DNA from: Diplolepis rosae
Taxonomy: Eukaryota; Arthropoda; Insecta; Hymenoptera; Diplolepididae
Length of the DNA stretch: 64,000 nt
Assembly: GCA_030998225.1 (NCBI GenBank)
Contig: JAPYXD010000466.1
Coordinates: 5,683,001-5,747,000, forward strand
Reading direction: 5' to 3'
Below, piece by piece: positions 11,863-23,139 of this stretch (position 1 is the first letter of the stretch; each line of letters opens with the position of its first letter). The translations under genes and the position numbers were made by a program. Under the pieces are notes generated by a model. The model saw only the letters and a program-made list of their open reading frames with translations, did no database searches and was not told where the DNA came from.

Positions 11863-11973
11863 TCACCGAAATTGAAATGTAAACGCCGTACTTATCTCTG
11901 GTAAACACAAATGACAAGTATTCCTTGACGCCGCCATATTGCTTAGTCCGCCTACCGACCGCTAGTGGCGCAG

Positions 11974-12450
11974 AGTAATTTTAAACTCTCAATGGAAGAA
12001 CAACACAACACTCGACAAGCTGGCCAATCAACACCACAAACACAACAGCCCTGGTGGAGAACGCAAGCTAGCGGAAATCATCAAAACAGAGCGGGACAAA
12101 TGCAACACGCTGTCTCAGCACCGGGGCAAAGCAGGTCATATGGAAATATAGCGAATCGCACAGGCAGATTTCAGGAACAAGCGCGAGGTGGGGACCCGAT
12201 ACCACGTAACAGACCAGCAGATACTAGCCAATGGAGAAACAATCAAGCAAACTACAGGGTTCGCAGTTTGGAGGTAGAAGAACCACAATCTGGAAATATA
12301 GAAGAAAGAAAACACATCGCCATTGGATTCGGGAAACGAAGATATGCCGCGCCTGTAAGAAATGAAGAGGAAGAAACAGCAGACGCGGCATCAGAAATCA
12401 CATTGCATACAAACAAGAGACGACCTAAATGGAAGAACCGAACGAGATAA
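11974..12450 (+). pseudogene. gag of element A, 3' part
   Basis: Q/N/R-rich, low-complexity continuation of gag after the nested transposon (QQPWWRTQ, NIANRTGRFQEQ). No CCHC knuckle is visible. It ends with TAA at 12448-12450 and overlaps pol by about 22 nt in the -1 frame. I found no convincing slippery heptamer. Confidence 0.65.
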
Positions 12451-15400
12451 AAACGAGCAAACGCTCAAAATGCTACGTTGCAAACATCCTCATAGGGGGC
12501 ATTCTAACTAACGCCCTAATAGATACGGGAGCCGAAGTAACATGCCTGTCAGAAGAGTTTGTCAGCAACAACAAGGAACGCCTACAAGAATGCCCAACCC
12601 TACCAATTAATGGCGTAACTATAGTAGGGCCGGTGGGAGGAAAAACGATCCGACTGAACAAACAAATATATGCAGACGTTCAATTACCAGACACATTAAT
12701 CCAAGTTGTATTTCTAGTAGTACCAAAACTAATGAAACCGTGTATAATAGGAATCGATCTACTAGATGAGCTCAAGAGCAAAATTGACTTAGAAAACAAA
12801 ACTATATCATTTCCACTGTTGGAGGGCAAGCCTTTCCTCAAAATAATGAACGAAGAAACAGAAACATTGCAAAAAAATGAAACACGGACCATAAATCACC
12901 TAGAAAAAAACGAACAAACATGGGACATAAACTACGAGGAAATCAAACAGAAAATCGAAGGGGCAGTCCTAATAAACAAAGAAGAAAAAAAACAGCTCAG
13001 TGAAATTTTATGGAAACACAGAGCAGTGTTCGAGAAACGACCCAGCAGACTATCCTCTTATAAACATACTCTACAAATAACAAAGAATCAGACATTCATT
13101 GGACGAAGCTACCCCATACCAATGGCATATAGAGTAAAAGTTGAGGAAGAAATGCAAAAAATGATCAACATGGGGATCATTCAGCGGTCCAATAGCCCCT
13201 ACATTAATCCCATCGTGCCAGTAATAAAAAAGGACGGAACAGTGCGACTGTGTTTAGATGCAAGAAAGCTGAATGAGATTCTAATCGAAGACTGGGAGTG
13301 CCCAGAGCCAGCAGAAGTACTTTTTCAGAAACGCAAAGGCACTAAGGTCATGTCGAGCCTTGATATGACGAGCAGCTTTTGGCAGATACCACGACATGAA
13401 GAATCGAAGCAATATACAGCCTTTCAATATCGAGGACGAAGCTACGAGTTCAACGTGGTACCATTCGGATTAAAAACGAGTACAGCCGCGCTGGTAAGGG
13501 GTCTGGATCAGGCATTAAACGGAATCGGAGATCATGTGATATCCTTCGTAGATGATACTCTCATCACCTCAGAATCGACAGAACAACACTTATAACACCT
13601 AGAAGAATTACTGACACGCCTTGAGAAGAGCCACCTCACTCTGAATCTAAGTAAGTCAAGTTTCTTCAGAAAAGAAACTAAATTTCTAGGATTTATCCTC
13701 ACAACTGAGGGAATCAAGCCAGATCCAGAAAAAATAAAAGGAATCATGGAGTTTCCGACACCAAAAAACGAGAAGCAACTCCGCGGATTCCTGGGACTAG
13801 TAAATTTTTACTCTAAGTTTAGCAGCCGGCATGCAGCAGAAACAGTGCCTCTGCTACATCTTATAAAAAAAGGGACAACCTGGAAATGGGATGAAGAAAT
13901 GCAAAACAGTTTCGATCGAGTAAAACGACTCTTTTGTGAGTCGGTCATTCTACATTTCCCAGACCCGAAGAAAGAATACTATCTAGAGACGAATGCCAGC
14001 AATTATGCACTGGGAGCAATACTATACTAGAGAAATGACAAACAAGAAAAAGAAGTTGTCACATTAGCCAGCCGGACTCTCAAAGGCCCAGAGTTATCAT
14101 ATTTTACCACAGAGAAAGAATTGTAGAATTGTTAGCTATTGTGTGGGCACTACAGAAGTTTAGAACCTACCTGCAAGGAGCACGCATAATTAACGGAACC
14201 GACCACATGGCATTAACGTTCCTAAAAACATGCAAATTTGTAAACGCACGCCTGACTCGTTGGATACTATCCATACAGGACTACTATATCACAGTGGAAC
14301 ACTGCCCAGTTAGAGAAAATATTGCAGCGGATATACTCAGCAGACAGCACCCTGATAAACAATGGGAGAAAGAGAGGGACAATATACAGATAGCCATCAA
14401 TGCACTCAAATACGAATGCTCACAACAGCTTAAAAACAATCTGAAAGATCTATCAAAACTACAGAGAGAGGACACACGATTGATAAAAATAATCGAAGCC
14501 ATAGAGAGAAGAAAAGAAAATACGCACAGATTTGAAATGCACAAAGGAATTCTATATCGGAAAACCACGGAAGGAAGAGTCATCTATCTACCAAGGGGAA
14601 CGTTAAAAACATTAATCTGGGAATGTCACCTGGCTTATGGTCACACAGGAGCAGACAAAAATTTCAAAATAATCAAAGAACACTTCTTCTACCCACGACC
14701 GGCAAAGATCATAAGACAAACACTAAGTACCTGCGATTCATGTCAGCGAAACAAGGTCTCTACAACAGCATCTATGGTCATCCAGGAATCAGTAGAACCT
14801 GAGGAACCACTGGAAATAATATCCATCGACTCCTTTGGACCCCTAACAAAAACAAGATATGGGTATGAGTACATACTAGTAATGGTTGACACATTCACTA
14901 AATACACAAAGTTGTACCCATTAAGAAGAGCAACGTGTAATGTAACAATCAGAAAACTCGATGACTTCATAAAAAAAATAGGAAAGCCTAGAAAAGTACT
15001 TGCGGATAGGGGCACACAATTCACTAGCAAGAAATGGAAAGAGGCACTAAAGGAAAGAAACGTCAAGATGATTTTAACCTCGATTCGACACCCACAGGCA
15101 AACATGGTGGAAAGAGTGAACCGAGAATTATCTAGATTCTTTAGAACATTCTTGCCCATAGACAAACACGAGTCATGGTACAACTGGATAAAGGAAATAG
15201 AGACACTACTGAATGAATCGTACCATGACCCAATCGAAATCACACCTTATGAAGCACTATTAGGAAGAAAACCAACGAGACTCTGGGAGAAATATATTCC
15301 CCAAACACCATCAAATTACTATCAAAACCTATCAGAGATCATCAGAATAATAAGAGAAAAAATAAAAATAAAGGGAGAACGTCGAAATGCAAGAATAAAC

Positions 15401-15745
15401 AAAAAAAGAATTGGACTTACCTTTCAGCCAGGCGAGCAAGTTCTAGTTAAAGCATGCAACGTCTCAAACACAACCACAGGAAAAGTTGCCAAATTTCTAG
15501 CACTGTACGAAGGACCATATACAGTGAAGAAGAGAATTGCACGTAACACCTACATCCTGGCCAACACGAACACTGACCAGGAGGGAGGGCAGTTCCATGT
15601 AATGGACCTTAAACTCTACCAAAGCGAAGGAGACACAGGAGAAGGAAGAATCGAAGAAGCAGAGGGAGGGGGTAAGAACAGACTAAGGAAAAGAGGGGAG
15701 GCGAATGAAAACTCGAATGAGGAGCTACCGACACAGGCTCTGTGA
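12429..15745 (+). pseudogene. pol of element A (protease, RT, RNase H, integrase), three lesions
   Basis: Protease shows LIDTGAEVTCLS. RT shows VKKDGTVRLCLDARKLN-type, SSLDMTSSFWQIP and SFVDDTL (YXDD box as FVDD). RNase H shows YLETNASNYALGAILY and ERENIAADILSR-like blocks. Integrase shows the HHCC finger (HTGADK ... CDSCQRNK) and D, D, E in IDSFGPL, LADRGTQF and MVERVNREL. An in-frame TAA lies at 13593-13595 and a TAG at 14028-14030. A frameshift near 14119-14134 looks like an 8-bp tandem duplication of AGAATTGT. RT to integrase order is that of Ty3/Gypsy. Confidence 0.88.
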
Positions 15746-15807
15746 AAATGATGAAAAACCAAAGGATCAGTTGTCTATAAGCGTCTGAAGCCATACAAAG
15801 ACAAACA

Positions 15808-16476
15808 ATGCCGGAAACATCAACACAGACTGAGACGCGGGATACACATCGCAGTATATATACGCAATGCAACGACACAAATAAAGTGACAGTGGCAGTG
15901 ATACCAGAACACCGTGAAATGAAAACCCTGACGGCACGACCACGGTTTATATCAAAACAAAAGAAGAAGGCACCGCGTAAGCCCGGAATGCGAGTCTCTG
16001 AAGTGAACAACGTGCGAGTGAAGAAAAATACACACGGGAAGTGTGTGGGCACAAGAGACCACGTGATAAAAGTAGAAGAAGAAATAACCGTGCTAAGAGT
16101 AATCAACCACATTATCATAAAGGACGCACTATCAAAACAAGTGGAGAGCGTGAAGCCTACGAGGAAAGGCACATGGAAGGAAGGCAGACCCAGACGACAA
16201 GAACTACTATACGCGGACGTCTTGGAAAATAAGGAAAACTCAGCAATAAAAAACAGACGAAGCGTCACATTAGACAAGGAAAGCCGAATAAAGAGACAAC
16301 AAAAGAAGTATGCATCAGCGGAGAAAAGAAAGAAGATACAAAGGGGGAACGAAGGATGGAGTGAAAAGTTTCGAGAATGGTCCCCCACACATCAATGGCC
16401 AATAACCAAGCAATGGCGTCGCAAGGAAATAATGAAAAAGAGCAACCGGGAGACATACTTGTATCTGACATTTTGA
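15808..16476 (+). CDS. Third ORF of element A, unknown basic protein
   Basis: An open frame of 222 codons between pol and the 3' LTR. It is rich in K, R, E and T (SKQKKKAPRKPG, RRQELLYADV, KRQQKKYASAEKRKK). It has no signal peptide, no membrane segment and no cysteine pattern, so it does not look like an envelope. That it stays open while gag and pol are broken may be chance or may indicate a real gene. I do not recognise the family. Confidence 0.4.
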   Translation: MPETSTQTETRDTHRSIYTQCNDTNKVTVAVIPEHREMKTLTARPRFISKQKKKAPRKPGMRVSEVNNVRVKKNTHGKCVGTRDHVIKVEEEITVLRVINHIIIKDALSKQVESVKPTRKGTWKEGRPRRQELLYADVLENKENSAIKNRRSVTLDKESRIKRQQKKYASAEKRKKIQRGNEGWSEKFREWSPTHQWPITKQWRRKEIMKKSNRETYLYLTF

Positions 16477-16510
16477 TCTCGGTGAATAAACAAAAACCAT
16501 CACCAATATC

Positions 16511-16527
16511 AAAATGTAGGGGGTCGT
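16511..16527 (+). promoter_or_regulatory. Polypurine-like tract before 3' LTR of element A
   Basis: AAAATGTAGGGGGTCG-type purine-rich run directly upstream of the LTR start TGTAAG. Not a perfect purine run. Confidence 0.5.
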
Positions 16528-17339
16528 TGTAAGCAGACACTTTGAAACCCCTGCAGCATGGCAATCACGCATGCCACGCGGCAAGCGAGGAAGCACCGTA
16601 ACCAAGATTCAGGCGCCACCACGGAGCGCAGGCGTCACATCTTCCATCCGCGACCGATTAACCAGAGTGGGAGGCAACGGAAGATCCGATATAAGCGGGA
16701 TGCTGAGCCATGAAAAAGCATTCTGGCGGCTCGCAAGCGAGTTGCAGACAACCTGAAGAAGTGCTTTCTGGGCAGGCTAAAGGGTTACTGCCTTTTAGAC
16801 GAGTCTAGATTCACTTCTGTGGTACGTTTTCGGGGCAGGCTACAAGGTTGTTTGTTGCCTTGTGGAAGAGTCCTGATTCGTTCCCAGATAACCCTGATCT
16901 AAAAAGCTTCCTTATGAGAGAAATTCCACTTTCCTTCACAAGGACTTATACGATTAAATGTCTGTGACTGCCTCTAGCTCAAAGAAGCCTCATCAAAAGG
17001 AATACGTGCCGAGATCTACTCTTGTCACGGTTACAATAATCATAACTTGAAATGTACTTCAAATCATCTGTCACGTAGGATATTTAGCTGATAAGTTTTA
17101 GGGAGATTAAGATTTCATAGTTTAGAATCTCAGAGCTCAAACCATTAGAATTATGCATCGACTTGTGTATAACCTCGTTAAATATGGTAAATGTACAATG
17201 CGGTCATATATTTAGAATTTATTAAAGAATCGATTATATTAGAATTGAAACAATCCTCATTCTCTTCTCTCATGCCTGATCCTTGGGAATTAAGTCGAGA
17301 TAAATAAAATTGGTAGGTTAAAATAAAAATAAAGTTACA
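16528..17339 (+). repeat. 3' LTR of element A
   Basis: 812 bp, TGTAAG...GTTACA (TG..CA). Its 16568-17339 part matches 1-139 joined to 7413-8048. It shows the uninterrupted hAT target (GATGCTGAGCC at 16699) with a single ATGCTGAG. Confidence 0.93.
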
Positions 17340-18420
17340 ATATACTTCAGAAAATTGCACAGATTATGAATTTTTACATTCTAATCATGGATGAGAAGGT
17401 ATTGGTTTTATGTGAAAAATGACTTTCGAAATTTTCATCAAATCTTTACGTTTTGAGACCCCCTGAGTCAGAAAAAATGGTTTTTACGAAAGTGTCTGTC
17501 TGTCTGTCTGTAGTAGGTCGTGTGCGGCATAACTCTCGATAGAATTATCAGATTGAATTGAGCTTTGGTACACTTTATCGGAGCCGAAAAAGTAAGGACA
17601 AGTTCGTTAAGCAGCCAGATCCAATCAAAATTGAAGGATTGAGCACTACTTTTGTGTTTTTGAAAATAATTTCTTTTTTAAATCAAAAATTTCAATACTG
17701 GTTTTTGATAGTGCTCATGAATTTCTACAAATTATCCTTATAACATTTTTTGAGTAAATCAAAATTAGAAATGTTACAGCATATTCAAATTCGAAAAAAG
17801 TCAATATCAAAATTCCATTTTCCAGTTAAAATATACGAGATACGAAAAAACGTCATGATACAATATTATTTTCTACATAAAGACTTACATATTTTAATTG
17901 TAACATTTTTTCATAAGATGCATATTTTCCTTTTTATTTAAAAAAAAAACTATTGAAAATCCAAAATTCAATTTTTTAACAATAACATGTAAAATACGAA
18001 AAAAACGTAAGAATTCAAAGTTGTTCGTTTCAAAAAGATCTATAAATTTTGTGTGACGCAGTTTCTGATAAAACATATATTTTTCGTTTCAATTCCAAAA
18101 AATACGTTTAAAATTCAAAAATTCCATTTTTTAGACAAAATATGTGAGATACAAAAAAAACGTTTATATGGAAAATTGTTTGTCTAAATGAGTTTTACAA
18201 ATTCTCATGAAGACATTTCGGGACAGGATGTATATTTTATGTTTTGGTTTTTAATATTAAAAAAATTCGATTTTTTTCACCAAAATATGTGATACGAAAT
18301 AAGCGTTGTTCTGCAAAATCGTTTCCTTAAATAAAGTCTACGATTGTTTTTTCTTTTTGAGAGATTTGGAAGAAAATAAATTATTTCAATCATGTAATTT
18401 ATTAAAAAGTTACTGAAATG
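17340..18420. repeat. Degenerate satellite-like tandem repeat, unit about 150 bp
   Basis: The block 'AAAATAT-G-GATACGAAAAAACG' recurs near 17830, 17985, 18140 and 18285, each followed by CAAAATTGTTT-, TCTACAAATT- and AAGATGTATATTT-like words. The unit is about 150 bp. The same unit reappears near 18905-18990, 44920-45218, 47122-47287 and 48590-48740. A (TGTC)n microsatellite lies at 17491-17512. No gene. Confidence 0.65.
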
Positions 18421-19240
18421 TATACAGAAAATCGAGCGCGAAGCGCGAGCTTCATGATGAGAATGTGTTCCTTAAGGCTGATTCTCATAACAGACTCTCA
18501 TAACATATGAAAAGATATTATATTTGTGTAGAATTTGTCACTCACCTTTTTCAACGAATGTTCACATTTCATGATCACCTAATTCCGAACAAAATGTTTT
18601 TTCAATCTTGTCTGACCACCTGTCACCGTCATTGTCGTCGTTATCTGTGGACACGATAACTTTCGATAATATCCTCTGATTGCAATGCGCTTTAGTACAC
18701 TTCATCAAAGTGGAAAATGTAAGGACAATTTCGTCAATCAGCCATATCTGACCAAATTTCAAAAATTAGAGCATTTTTGGTATTTTTGAAAACCACTTTT
18801 TGGAAAAATCCATTATTTTAATAATACCTTCTGATATTTTTCAGAAAGCTCTACAAGTTGTTATGAAATTTTCCAATAAAACCGAAATTATAAAAGTACT
18901 AGTATTTTAAAACTGGATAAAAATCAATTTTCTAGTCAAACTATACAAGATTTGAAAAACCGATACTATACAAAATTGCTTTCTACACTGAGAAACTTTT
19001 TGTTAGAGTAAATGATAAGATTGAATGCAGATTTAGTATAGTAGTGTTTTAAAATGGAACAAGTCGAGGTTTTATAACACTTATTCATATTATGGAATCG
19101 GAATTCAATATAGTATAGCATATTTGAGAAAATCATATTATGAATATGAACTTGCCAGAAACCTGGCGACGCGCAAAAGAAATCAAAACATTCATTCTCG
19201 GTTTTTCGTATAATTTGTTTCAGAACATTTCAGAATATGA
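18421..19240. other. AT-rich intergenic sequence
   Basis: No gene. It includes one more degenerate satellite unit near 18905-18990 and a CTACACTGAG word at 18986 that resembles the end of the MITE at 49036. Confidence 0.4.
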
Positions 19241-19420
19241 CAAGCGAGAATAGCCGAGAGGCTTTAGGCGTTAAGAATGCGTTTAGTTATGTAGATATAG
19301 GTAGAGTTAAAGGGTTCGAACCCAGAAGTGATTCTGAAATTTAGTTTGATGCGTGTGCGATTATAAATACACATTGCGTACTTTAATATGTGAATATAAA
19401 TAAAGTATGATAATAATATT
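19241..19420 (+). repeat. tRNA-derived SINE-like sequence
   Basis: An A box TAGCCGAGAGG (19251-19261) and a B box GGTTCGAACCC (19313-19323) are spaced about 60 bp apart, as in class II (Ser/Leu) tRNAs. The acceptor stem does not pair and an AT-rich tail follows (to about 19415), so this is a SINE or tRNA pseudogene rather than a working tRNA. Confidence 0.4.
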
Positions 19421-19737
19421 TGCGTATGTGTTTCCACTGAAACCTCCCATCTTCTCATTGCCAAAGCTCTCCCCTCTATTTTCCTTTTGTTTTGCACGCA
19501 TTAAAAAAAGACACAAGAATTCTTAATCTGAAGCCGTCACTTCTGAAGGTCAAACCTTTTGGTGGAGTAAGTGATTTTTCATATAGTGGTTTTCAGATTC
19601 ACATACTCTTTGTTTTGCTTCGCAATTTTGATATAGTGAATTTCGAATTATCGTAGGTTTTATAACAGTTAGTGGAACATATATTCCATTTATTGAAACG
19701 AAAATATAACTAACAAGAAATATGAGATATGAAAAAA
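19421..19737. other. Unassigned intergenic sequence
   Basis: No gene or repeat I can name. Confidence 0.3.
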
Positions 19738-20008
19738 ACTCTTCTTATTCTTCTTCTTCTTCGTACAGCGTTAGCACCCTACTGACAAAGCCTTGTACAT
19801 TTGAACTGCGCATGCTCTATTACAACATGCTACTACTACACAAGATCGATAAAATCAAAATGGCCGGTACTAGTCGCGAAATATCAAGTGTAATGACTAG
19901 CATAGCGCCGCAAACAACTACAATACTAGATTAGATTCGAGTGTACGCATTAAAACACATATACGCACCGAAGTCACATAAAATAGAATACGTGCCAATG
20001 CACACAAG
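19738..20008 (+). repeat. MITE family M1, copy a (fragment)
   Basis: Shares TTCTTCTTCGTACAGCGTTAG, GCGCATGCTCTATTACAAC, ACAAGATCGATAAAATC and GAATACGT-CCAAT-CACACAA with copies at 23140 (reversed), 24681 (reversed) and 56739. It is truncated at both ends and abuts a mariner fragment. Confidence 0.7.
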
Positions 20009-20403
20009 TCAATTTAATCTTGAAAGCATGTAGGCCAAGATCTTTTCGCACAATACGCCACAGTGTCGTTTGAGCGATGCCCAATTCTTGAGAACGACGT
20101 GGAATCAACTGATTTGGCTCATTGTGAATCGATGCACTTACGGCTGCGATTATTACTTCGCTTCGAGCAATATGCCTTCTTTTCGGCACCGGAACGTCCA
20201 ATAGTATAAATTTGGTCTCAAATTTATTTACTATAGCACGCACAGCCTGTCGGGTGGGACGATTATTACGGCCGAAAATTGGAGTTACCATGATGAAAAT
20301 GTTGACTTTAACTAACGTTTTGACATTGACAGTTCATTAAAAAAGTTTAAGGGTGCGTTCATATAAAGATACGAAATTGTTATGTCCCTATTGGAAAACC
20401 CTT
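20009..20403 (-). mobile_element. DD41D-type mariner, 5' fragment
   Basis: Complement of the 5' part of the mariner at 47290. The terminal repeat CCAATAGGGACATAACAATT and the first helix-turn-helix region (GRNNRPTRQAVRAIV, IPRRSQELGIAQTTLWRI) are present. About 85 bp including the start region are missing and everything after KIKLT is lost. It ends at CCCTT with TA at 20404-20405. Confidence 0.8.
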
Positions 20404-20872
20404 TATGACCCGAAGGGTGTGTGAAATAACTCTTACTCCAACCTGTGTAGTAACAGTAGATGTATTTATTATATAGTATCTTTATTGATACATGTAAAAA
20501 ACCATTAACTCAATGAACGACTACTGGTTCTCTACGCACTTGGGGTTAATACAGCGATTACTTATCATACAATCCTTAATTCCGTTCTGACACCTCTTAT
20601 TCGTAGGCTTGCTTGGGGCTAGCATGGCGTCTGCTTGACAATTAATAGTCTCACCCCTAATTCATGCGTAATTATCAAAGGTTACATAGGAGCCAATATG
20701 GCGATAACTTGCAATTATCAGTTTTACCTTCCATTGACAGTTTAGGCAGTGTGCATTTCTCTCTAAGGATGGAAGAATCCGTGTTTACGCCTGGGGCAGT
20801 GGACTAGAGCACGGGTGGAAACACAAGAGGAAGTAGTGGAGCCTGAATTAGCGTTCCCACCGAAGACTCTAC
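20404..20872. other. Possible LTR or 3' region of the gag-protease fragment
   Basis: No gene. On the minus strand about 20742 to 20397 starts TGTCAATGG and ends TTTCACA, which could be an LTR. No second copy is in the window to prove it. Confidence 0.25.
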
Positions 20873-22370
20873 CTAATCCTGGAGCCGAGGTGGCGTTCCC
20901 AGTGGGTTGATCTCAAATAATTTACTTAAATGTGAGTAGTCTCCCAGAGCCGAGGTGGCGTATCTGGTATCCCTGGGTATCGTGGCTCCTTGTAAATCTT
21001 CCGAACTAACATCTAGATTTGGGAGTGGAAAGTGCATACGTATCGTGTTTTTGTTTAACTTTAGATAATCAACTACGAGTCCGTCTACTTTCGTATCACT
21101 ATTGTTTTGGAGCGGAAGATACGTCTCACGCCCACCTAGCTTAACTTGAACAAAATCCTTTCGTTTTATGCAATTAAACTGATCATCGTTACGATAGTAA
21201 GCGAATTTAGGTAGGTCTGTGAAGTTTATACACACTATGACATCGTAACACTGAGCATCGTCCTTGACAATTCGAAAACGTATATCATTTTCTATACATC
21301 CGTCTACATTTAAATTTTCACGTATAATTTGGACTGATATTGCCACGCCCCCTCCAAAATCTTCAATCTCATTAGGCATTTTAATTACTTTGAAACTGTT
21401 TTTGATAACCACTGACTCTTTAATTAAACAATCAGAACTTCCCGGATCTATAAACGCATCAATTTTTACATTCCCAACTTTAATTCTCTTTTCATATTTC
21501 CGGTTGGTATTCCCTGCACAATGCCAGACAATTAATTTTGTCTCGGCTTTTCACATGTTTCGTGATTTTGAACAATTTTGAGATAAATACCCGATTTCAT
21601 TAAAATTGTAGCACTTTATTTGAGGCTTTACAGGACAATCGCGCGCTATATAGCCTGCCTTTTTACAACGAAAGCATTCTTGTGAATCACTCGCTCTTAC
21701 CTCGCTCGGCGCTTTGTTAACATACTCGCCACGCTGCGTTTCTTTCGATCTGAACGTCGTCGTTGCCGTCGCATTTCGCTGATTCTTCATATTGCAATAG
21801 TTTCCGTTGTTCTTCCCTTGATCTCGTAAAATCGCGGTAATCCGCTGTCGTTTGGCGTTTTCGATTAATTCCAACTCCAAGATGCTCTTCAGAAGATCGT
21901 CCAAATCAAAATGCGAGCGACTCATTATGGCAGTACTCAACTCTCTCAACCAAAGCCCAATAGCAATCTGTTTCTTCGTCTCGTCCAATCCAAAATTCAG
22001 TGCTTTGCACAGTCGTAATTTTGAGACATAATACTCAGCAATGTTTTCGTTAGGTACTTGACATCTTTGCTGCATCTCTTGAAACTTATCGTTTAATAAT
22101 TTATCAACCTCAATGTATTAGAGAAAGCTTTTCGAAACGACTGTCAATCCTTAATTTCATGAATATAAGCCAAATACCAATTCTTGGCTGCTTTCTCGAG
22201 ATGGCTTCTGGCAGTTTCGAAAGCTATTGCCACAGTCCATCGGTGCAAGTTAGCGGTCTACTCAAGTTGGTGTAGTCACAGTTTCGCTGAAGCCGTACTA
22301 GATAATCCGTCAAATCGGAAAGAACACTGAAATGTTGCTTTCGCTGTACATGGTTACTCGACCTTTATAG
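20873..22370 (-). pseudogene. gag-protease fragment of an LTR retrotransposon
   Basis: Minus-strand gag (about 22370 to 21551) has a capsid-like stretch (NWYLAYIHEIKD, NENIAEYYVSKLRLCKALNFG) and two zinc knuckles, CFRCKKAGYIARDC and CYNFNEIGYLSQNC. The second knuckle has F in place of the second cysteine. The protease follows with DAFIDPGSSDCL, where DPG replaces the usual D-S/T-G, then the open frame to 20873. Stops and frame breaks lie near 22075-22130 and 21412. No RT follows, so the element is truncated. Probably Ty3/Gypsy, though family assignment from gag alone is weak. Confidence 0.65.
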
Positions 22371-22592
22371 AATTGGAGTGTTCAGCGCCATCAAATTGTT
22401 CATTATAACTAATGACTATGATACATCGATAGAAGATTATGGTTGTTCAGCTGAAGTAGGGAGATTCAGATATTTTTCTTTCGCCCCTGTCGCACTAGTA
22501 TCCGACGGTTGAGGGTTTGTCGCGCTGTGACGCCCTTGCATATTTCCCCACGCGTGTCCAGAACAGTGCTACCAGACCTACGGAAATCCCAG

Positions 22593-22754
22593 CAGTGATT
22601 CCAGAACGTGGGAGCTGGCGGCCCCCACTATAGACCCCACCAGCTCATGGCTTCTGCCTCGCTCGACTGCCATAGGTTGGTTGAATGAAAAAGACACAAT
22701 GAGCTCTAGGCATCTATGATGGGGGCCGCCAGCTCCCACGTTCTGGGATCACTG
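22593..22754. mobile_element. hAT-type MITE (162 bp) sharing ends with the 140-7412 element
   Basis: Terminal inverted repeats of about 40 bp start CAGTGATTCCAGAACGTGGG and are flanked by perfect 8-bp duplications AATCCCAG (22585-22592 and 22755-22762). The pattern CAGTG..TCCAGAACGTGGGA followed by CGGCCCCCA is the same as in the large hAT element. Confidence 0.9.
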
Positions 22755-22762
22755 AATCCCAG

Positions 22763-23139
22763 TAGGTCTACGGATTTCTGAAGGTCCATAATAAAAATAC
22801 GGATTTTCCTATGTAGAACTTGATTGGTTAAACTTATGGAAAATACAATGCTTTTAATGGAATCGACCAATTAAGTTCTTCTTTTCCGCATAAAAGTAGC
22901 GAATCAGTATTGAAGTGCCCTTATTAGTGTTTAGCGATCTCGCCCGGGATCCCACTATACCTACGAATTGAAAAATTTTATATCTTAACGTTTAAATTTT
23001 ATAGCGATTACATAAAAAACAGTTATTGATGTTTCAGATATTTGAAACAACTATCAATCACACCATGACTTGGAAACCTGGATCTCTTATAATATTATAA
23101 TACATGCTCACGAATCACGAAACGTTAGTTGATTAAGAG
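22763..23139. other. Unassigned AT-rich sequence
   Basis: No gene. 'AATACGGATTTTCC' near 22796 recurs near 23839, suggesting a decayed repeat. Confidence 0.3.

Larger units (their letters stand above)
9199..11973 (-). mobile_element. THAP/DDE DNA transposon with SWIM-finger ORF, ISL2EU-like (Harbinger-related)
   Basis: The ends are imperfect inverted repeats of about 50 bp. The left (from 9199) contains TCGGTAG, ATGGCCGCC and TCAAGGAATA. The complement of the right end (11973) contains TCGGTAG, ATGGCGGCG and TCAAGGAATA at matching spacing. Inside are a minus-strand THAP plus DDE_4-type transposase and a plus-strand SWIM-finger ORF. In known elements of this kind the second gene is a SWIM/YqaJ nuclease. 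Exact ends and duplication are uncertain (AATT-like words on both sides). It splits gag of element A. Confidence 0.75.
1..17339 (+). mobile_element. Ty3/Gypsy LTR retrotransposon A, composite with two nested DNA transposons
   Basis: Both LTRs are recognisable (1-139 plus 7413-8048, and 16528-17339), with a primer-binding site after the first and a purine-rich tract before the second. The order gag, protease, RT, RNase H, integrase is that of Ty3/Gypsy (Metaviridae). The window starts about 40 bp inside the 5' LTR, so the left target duplication cannot be checked. The element carries a hAT-like transposon in the 5' LTR and a THAP/DDE transposon in gag. Several stops and frameshifts make it non-functional. 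The LTRs differ at roughly 20 positions by eye plus a 4-bp indel, so it is not recent. Confidence 0.9.

Noticed and set aside
15808..16476. Envelope gene of element A
   Set aside because: No signal peptide, membrane segment or cysteine pattern; strongly basic throughout.
19241..19340. Functional tRNA-Ser or tRNA-Leu gene
   Set aside because: The acceptor stem does not pair despite good A and B boxes.
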